From JAVVTR01 sp036653535 (GTDB lineage Bacteria > Bacteroidota > Bacteroidia > Bacteroidales > P3), in NCBI GenBank assembly GCA_036653535.1, contig JAVVTR010000003.1:1-64000 (forward strand): a stretch of 64,000 nucleotides of DNA, read 5' to 3'. Below the pieces are notes generated by a model. The model was given only the letters and a program-made list of their open reading frames with translations. It was not told the origin of the DNA and ran no database searches. Below, in pieces: positions 61,275 to 64,000 of the stretch. Positions within the stretch are counted from its first letter, which is position 1. Each line of letters starts with the position of its first letter. Made by a program: the position numbers and the translations under genes.

Positions 61275-61883
61275 ATGTTTAAATTAGTGGCTATTACTCC
61301 TCAAGAGACAATACCAAACGAAACCTTAGCTATCCGAACTCTCTTGGAAGAGGGAGATCTTTACTGCCTGCACTTGCGTAAACCCAATTGGAGCTTAGAG
61401 CAAACCTATGCTTGTATAGCAGCTATTCCCGAATCCTTTCATTCCAAAATACGATTGCACGACCACTATACTTTAACAAAGTATTTTCAATTAGGAGGAC
61501 TACATCTAAATGCCCGTCATCCGAACTATCCCGAAAATTATAAGGGTTCCATAAGTTGCTCTTGCCATAGTTTGGAGGAAGTTATAAATATGCAAGCATC
61601 CAAAGAATATGTCTTTTTAAGCCCTATTTTTGATAGTGTTTCCAAGAAAAATTACCAAAGCCAATTTTCAAAAACAATACTACAAAAAGCTTCCGAAAAC
61701 AAAATTATAAATTCAAAGGTTTTTGCTTTAGGTGGCGTAAAAATGGAGAATATTCCCTTACTAAAATCTTATGGTTTTGGCGGAGCTGCCCTAATCGGTT
61801 CCCTATGGGAAAGCTACATAGAAACCGGAGATATACGCCTTTTGTTGTCTAATCTTCGTCAATTGCAACGCTCCTGTCTTTAA
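61275..61883 (+). CDS. ThiE-paralogue (TenI-like thiamine phosphate synthase family)
   Basis: 202-residue TIM-barrel of the thiamine phosphate synthase/TenI superfamily, different from the true ThiE that follows. Motifs: MFKLVAITP, LYCLHLRKPNW, IRLHDHYTLTKYFQLGGLHL (Lys/His where ThiE has NDR), CSCHSLEEV, YVFLSPIFDSVSK and VFALGGV. Start at 61275 is chosen because the first Met after the upstream TTG gives the family N-terminus. In Bacillus TenI is a thiazole tautomerase; that function here is inference. It is the first gene below the riboswitch. Confidence 0.82.
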   Translation: MFKLVAITPQETIPNETLAIRTLLEEGDLYCLHLRKPNWSLEQTYACIAAIPESFHSKIRLHDHYTLTKYFQLGGLHLNARHPNYPENYKGSISCSCHSLEEVINMQASKEYVFLSPIFDSVSKKNYQSQFSKTILQKASENKIINSKVFALGGVKMENIPLLKSYGFGGAALIGSLWESYIETGDIRLLLSNLRQLQRSCL

Positions 61884-61923
61884 TATCTTTCATAACCTCT
61901 ATTAGCTTTAAAATCTTCTACTT

Positions 61924-62571
61924 ATGAATACAAACCAAGACTTACCCACTCTCCAATTTATTACCCATGCTACGGAAAAACAAAATTATGTACAATCGGC
62001 AAGAATCGCCTTGGAATGTGGATTTAAATGGATACAATATCGCTGCAAAAAAGTAGAATCTACGGAAGATTTACTACAACAAGGATTGGAAATAAAACAA
62101 TTGTGTCATTTACATCAGGCTATTTTTACGGTTAACGATTATGTGGAATTAGCTCTGGAATTAAAAGCAGATGGCGTGCACTTGGGTAAATCCGATCGTC
62201 CGATCATAGAGGCTCGTTCTTATTTGGGTAATAACTATATAATTGGAGGAACTGCCAATACCATCGAAGACATAGAGCATCTATACACGCAGGGTGCTAA
62301 TTATATTGGACTTGGTCCTTTTCGCTTCACGAATACCAAAGAAAAATTAAGTCCAATTTTAGGAATAGAAGGATATAGAAATTTAACGGATTTGTGCCGA
62401 AAGAAAAAGATAAACACACCTATTTACGCCATAGGAGGAATTACTGCCTATGATGCCTCGGAAATAAAAGCCACCGGTATTTATGGCTTGGCTTTAAGTT
62501 CCGCTATTTTACAGTCGCCAAATACAAAAGAAGAATTTCAAAAAATATACCAATATTTTACAAACAATTAA
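61924..62571 (+). CDS. thiE: ThiE, thiamine phosphate synthase
   Basis: 215-residue TIM barrel joining HMP-PP and thiazole phosphate. Motifs in order: LQFITHAT, KWIQYRCKK (pyrophosphate Arg/Lys), FTVNDYVELALELKADGVHLGKSD, IGGTANTIEDI, GANYIGLGPFRFTNTKE and IYAIGGIT. It keeps the ND and HLG residues that the upstream paralogue lacks. It follows the paralogue by 40 bases, giving two members of one superfamily side by side. Confidence 0.92.
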   Translation: MNTNQDLPTLQFITHATEKQNYVQSARIALECGFKWIQYRCKKVESTEDLLQQGLEIKQLCHLHQAIFTVNDYVELALELKADGVHLGKSDRPIIEARSYLGNNYIIGGTANTIEDIEHLYTQGANYIGLGPFRFTNTKEKLSPILGIEGYRNLTDLCRKKKINTPIYAIGGITAYDASEIKATGIYGLALSSAILQSPNTKEEFQKIYQYFTNN

Positions 62572-62653
62572 AACATCAAATAGAGGGAAAGCTAAGTGTA
62601 AGTAGTAAGCTCGCTTCACCCTCTGTACCAAAATAAAATAAAAATCTATAATA

Positions 62654-63421
62654 ATGAAAAATTTAATTATTGCAGGAAAAGAATTTTCTTCCCGCTTATT
62701 TATGGGAACCGGAAAATATAGTTCCAATGAAATGATGGAAAAAGCCATCTTAAGTTCTGGAACACAAATGGTAACCGCTGCACTAAAACGAATCAACACG
62801 GCAAATAAGCAAGATGATATGCTTAAACATATCCAACATGAGCACATTACTTTTTTACCCAATACTTCTGGCGCTCGTAATGCAGAAGAAGCTGTTTTTG
62901 CAGCCGAATTATCTAAAGAAGCTTTTGGTACCGAATGGCTTAAATTAGAAATTCATCCGGATGCTAAATATCTTCTACCCGATCCTATAGAAACGCTGAA
63001 GGCTACGGAAATCTTGGTAAAAAAAGGCTTTAAAGTTCTTCCTTACATACAAGCCGATCCTGTATTATGTAAGCGACTCGAAGAGGTAGGAGCATCTACC
63101 GTTATGCCTTTAGCTGCACCTATTGGAAGTAATCGTGGTATTCTACAAGAAGATATGCTGCAAATTATCATATCTCAAAGCCGCGTTCCTGTAGTAATAG
63201 ATGCGGGTATAGGTAGTCCTTCACACGCTGCTAAAGCTATGGAAATGGGAGCTGATGCGGTATTAATTAACACGGCCGTAGCTATCTGTGGCGATCCTAT
63301 TGCCATGGCTATTGCTTTTAAAATGGCAGTGGAAGCTGGACGTATGGCCTATGAAGCGCAAATAGCAGCACCCCGGTTCACTGCACAAGCCAGTAGCCCT
63401 CTAACTTCTTTTTTAAATTAA
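62654..63421 (+). CDS. thiG: ThiG, thiazole synthase
   Basis: 255-residue ThiG, which forms the thiazole ring from deoxyxylulose phosphate, the ThiS thiocarboxylate and dehydroglycine. Motifs: LFMGTGKYSS, FLPNTSGARNAEEAV, WLKLEIHPD (catalytic Lys), PYIQADPVLCKRL, VMPLAAPIGSNRG, VVIDAGIGSPSHAAKAMEMGAD (seen as pieces) and LINTAVAICGDP. Length is typical. It lies 82 bases after thiE. Confidence 0.95.
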   Translation: MKNLIIAGKEFSSRLFMGTGKYSSNEMMEKAILSSGTQMVTAALKRINTANKQDDMLKHIQHEHITFLPNTSGARNAEEAVFAAELSKEAFGTEWLKLEIHPDAKYLLPDPIETLKATEILVKKGFKVLPYIQADPVLCKRLEEVGASTVMPLAAPIGSNRGILQEDMLQIIISQSRVPVVIDAGIGSPSHAAKAMEMGADAVLINTAVAICGDPIAMAIAFKMAVEAGRMAYEAQIAAPRFTAQASSPLTSFLN

Positions 63422-63433
63422 AAAACAACAGCA

Positions 63434-64000
63434 ATGAACGAAAATGAAATTTCAAGAAAACCCTTCCCAGGTTCAGAAAAAGTATATATAAACGGAAAAG
63501 TCCATGCTATTAAAGTTCCTATGCGGAAAATTAATTTGGTGGACACGGTAGATATAGTGCAAGGGGAAAGAATAGCAAAACCAAACGATCCTGTGTATGT
63601 ATATGATACCAGTGGCGCTTATACCGATTCTTCGGTAGAAATAGATCTAAAAAAAGGATTAGGAGATATTCGTAGTACTTGGATACAAAGAAGAGCCGAC
63701 GCCGAAGAATTAAGTACCTTAAGTTCTGAATATGGGAATCTTCGCCTAAAAGATAAGAGTTTAGATTCTCTTAGATTTGAACATATTCGCAAACCTTTCC
63801 GAGCAAAAAGAGGACATTCCCTTACGCAAATGTTCTATGCCCGCCAAGGAATTATTACTGAAGAAATGGAGTATGTAGCCATCCGGGAAAACCAAAATGC
63901 ACAAGCTTCCGGCCTTACTAATCTTATTACTCCGGAATTTGTACGTGAAGAATTAGCTGCCGGACGTGCTATCATTCCTGGTAATATTAATCACGTGGAA
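63434..64000 (+). CDS. thiC: ThiC, phosphomethylpyrimidine synthase (partial, runs off the right edge)
   Basis: The 189 N-terminal codons of thiC from ATG 63434, in frame to the last base. It starts MNENEISRKPFPGSEKVY and contains VYVYDTSGAY, GDIRSTWIQRR, MFYARQGIITEEMEYVAIRE (part) and the final GRAIIPGNINHVE block, all characteristic of the N-terminal domain of ThiC. The radical-SAM-type CX2CX4C Fe-S motif lies beyond the window. It converts AIR to HMP phosphate. It follows thiG by 12 bases, in the riboswitch-controlled operon. Confidence 0.94.
   Translation, partial: MNENEISRKPFPGSEKVYINGKVHAIKVPMRKINLVDTVDIVQGERIAKPNDPVYVYDTSGAYTDSSVEIDLKKGLGDIRSTWIQRRADAEELSTLSSEYGNLRLKDKSLDSLRFEHIRKPFRAKRGHSLTQMFYARQGIITEEMEYVAIRENQNAQASGLTNLITPEFVREELAAGRAIIPGNINHVE

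Overview
The window is chromosomal DNA of a low-GC member of the Bacteroidota, most likely the order Bacteroidales. Four things support this. The best promoters have the Bacteroidetes form TTTG, 19-20 bases, TAnnTTTG rather than -35/-10 boxes. There is a type IX secretion gene (porZ) and a very large protein with a type IX C-terminal sorting domain. Several families are typical of the phylum (DUF4294, DUF3127, DUF1015, HECLGH-type dipeptidyl peptidase III). Signal peptides and lipoboxes are of the Bacteroidetes type. Genus cannot be fixed from the sequence alone. Gene content is mostly housekeeping; no prophage, CRISPR array, integrative element or canonical defence island was found.

Layout. 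1-0.3 kb: remnant of an IS5-type transposase. 0.6-12 kb, minus strand: two DNA-end-processing units, sbcDC and DUF4294-addB-addA. 12-17 kb: trkH/trkA potassium uptake, then a DUF3127 protein with an SSB-like acidic tail, and topoisomerase III. 17-20 kb: flavin reductase and a lipoprotein S9 peptidase. 20-23 kb, minus: porZ-recO with overlapping ends. 23-24 kb: scar region with an orphan hairpin, a (GGA)10(GCA)12 tract and an ISAon1-type transposase remnant. 24-32.8 kb: CPBP protease, amtB, adenine deaminase, ferredoxin-nitroreductase, dipeptidyl peptidase III and a DUF1015 protein. 33-38 kb, minus: a LytTR regulator with a degenerate receiver, a secreted transglutaminase-like protein, and dnaJ/grpE. 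38-44.4 kb: GH114 lipoprotein, aminotransferase-uvrB pair, a Cys/Met-type PLP enzyme and two tandem small membrane proteins. 45-50.4 kb: a 1780-residue modular type IX cargo. 50.7-58 kb: RRM protein, HsdR_N-like protein, a secreted hypothetical, mfd and an ABC-F protein. 58.1 kb: tRNA-Arg(CCG). 58.3-59.6 kb: unknown lipoprotein. 59.9-64 kb: thiamine synthesis genes thiD, thiS, TPP riboswitch, tenI-like, thiE, thiG and thiC (runs off the end).

The genes combine into a few functional groups: recombination and repair (sbcCD, addAB, recO, uvrB, mfd, topB), surface and secretion (porZ, the large cargo, several lipoproteins), cofactor synthesis (thi genes), protein quality control (grpE, dnaJ) and nutrient import (trkHA, amtB, ade). 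Convergent gene pairs are repeatedly separated by one symmetrical, unusually long hairpin, reaching 26 and 31 perfect base pairs. The most unexplained signal is a 27-base element in three dispersed copies; two copies end exactly on the start codon of a gene. No clearly new multi-gene system was recognised.
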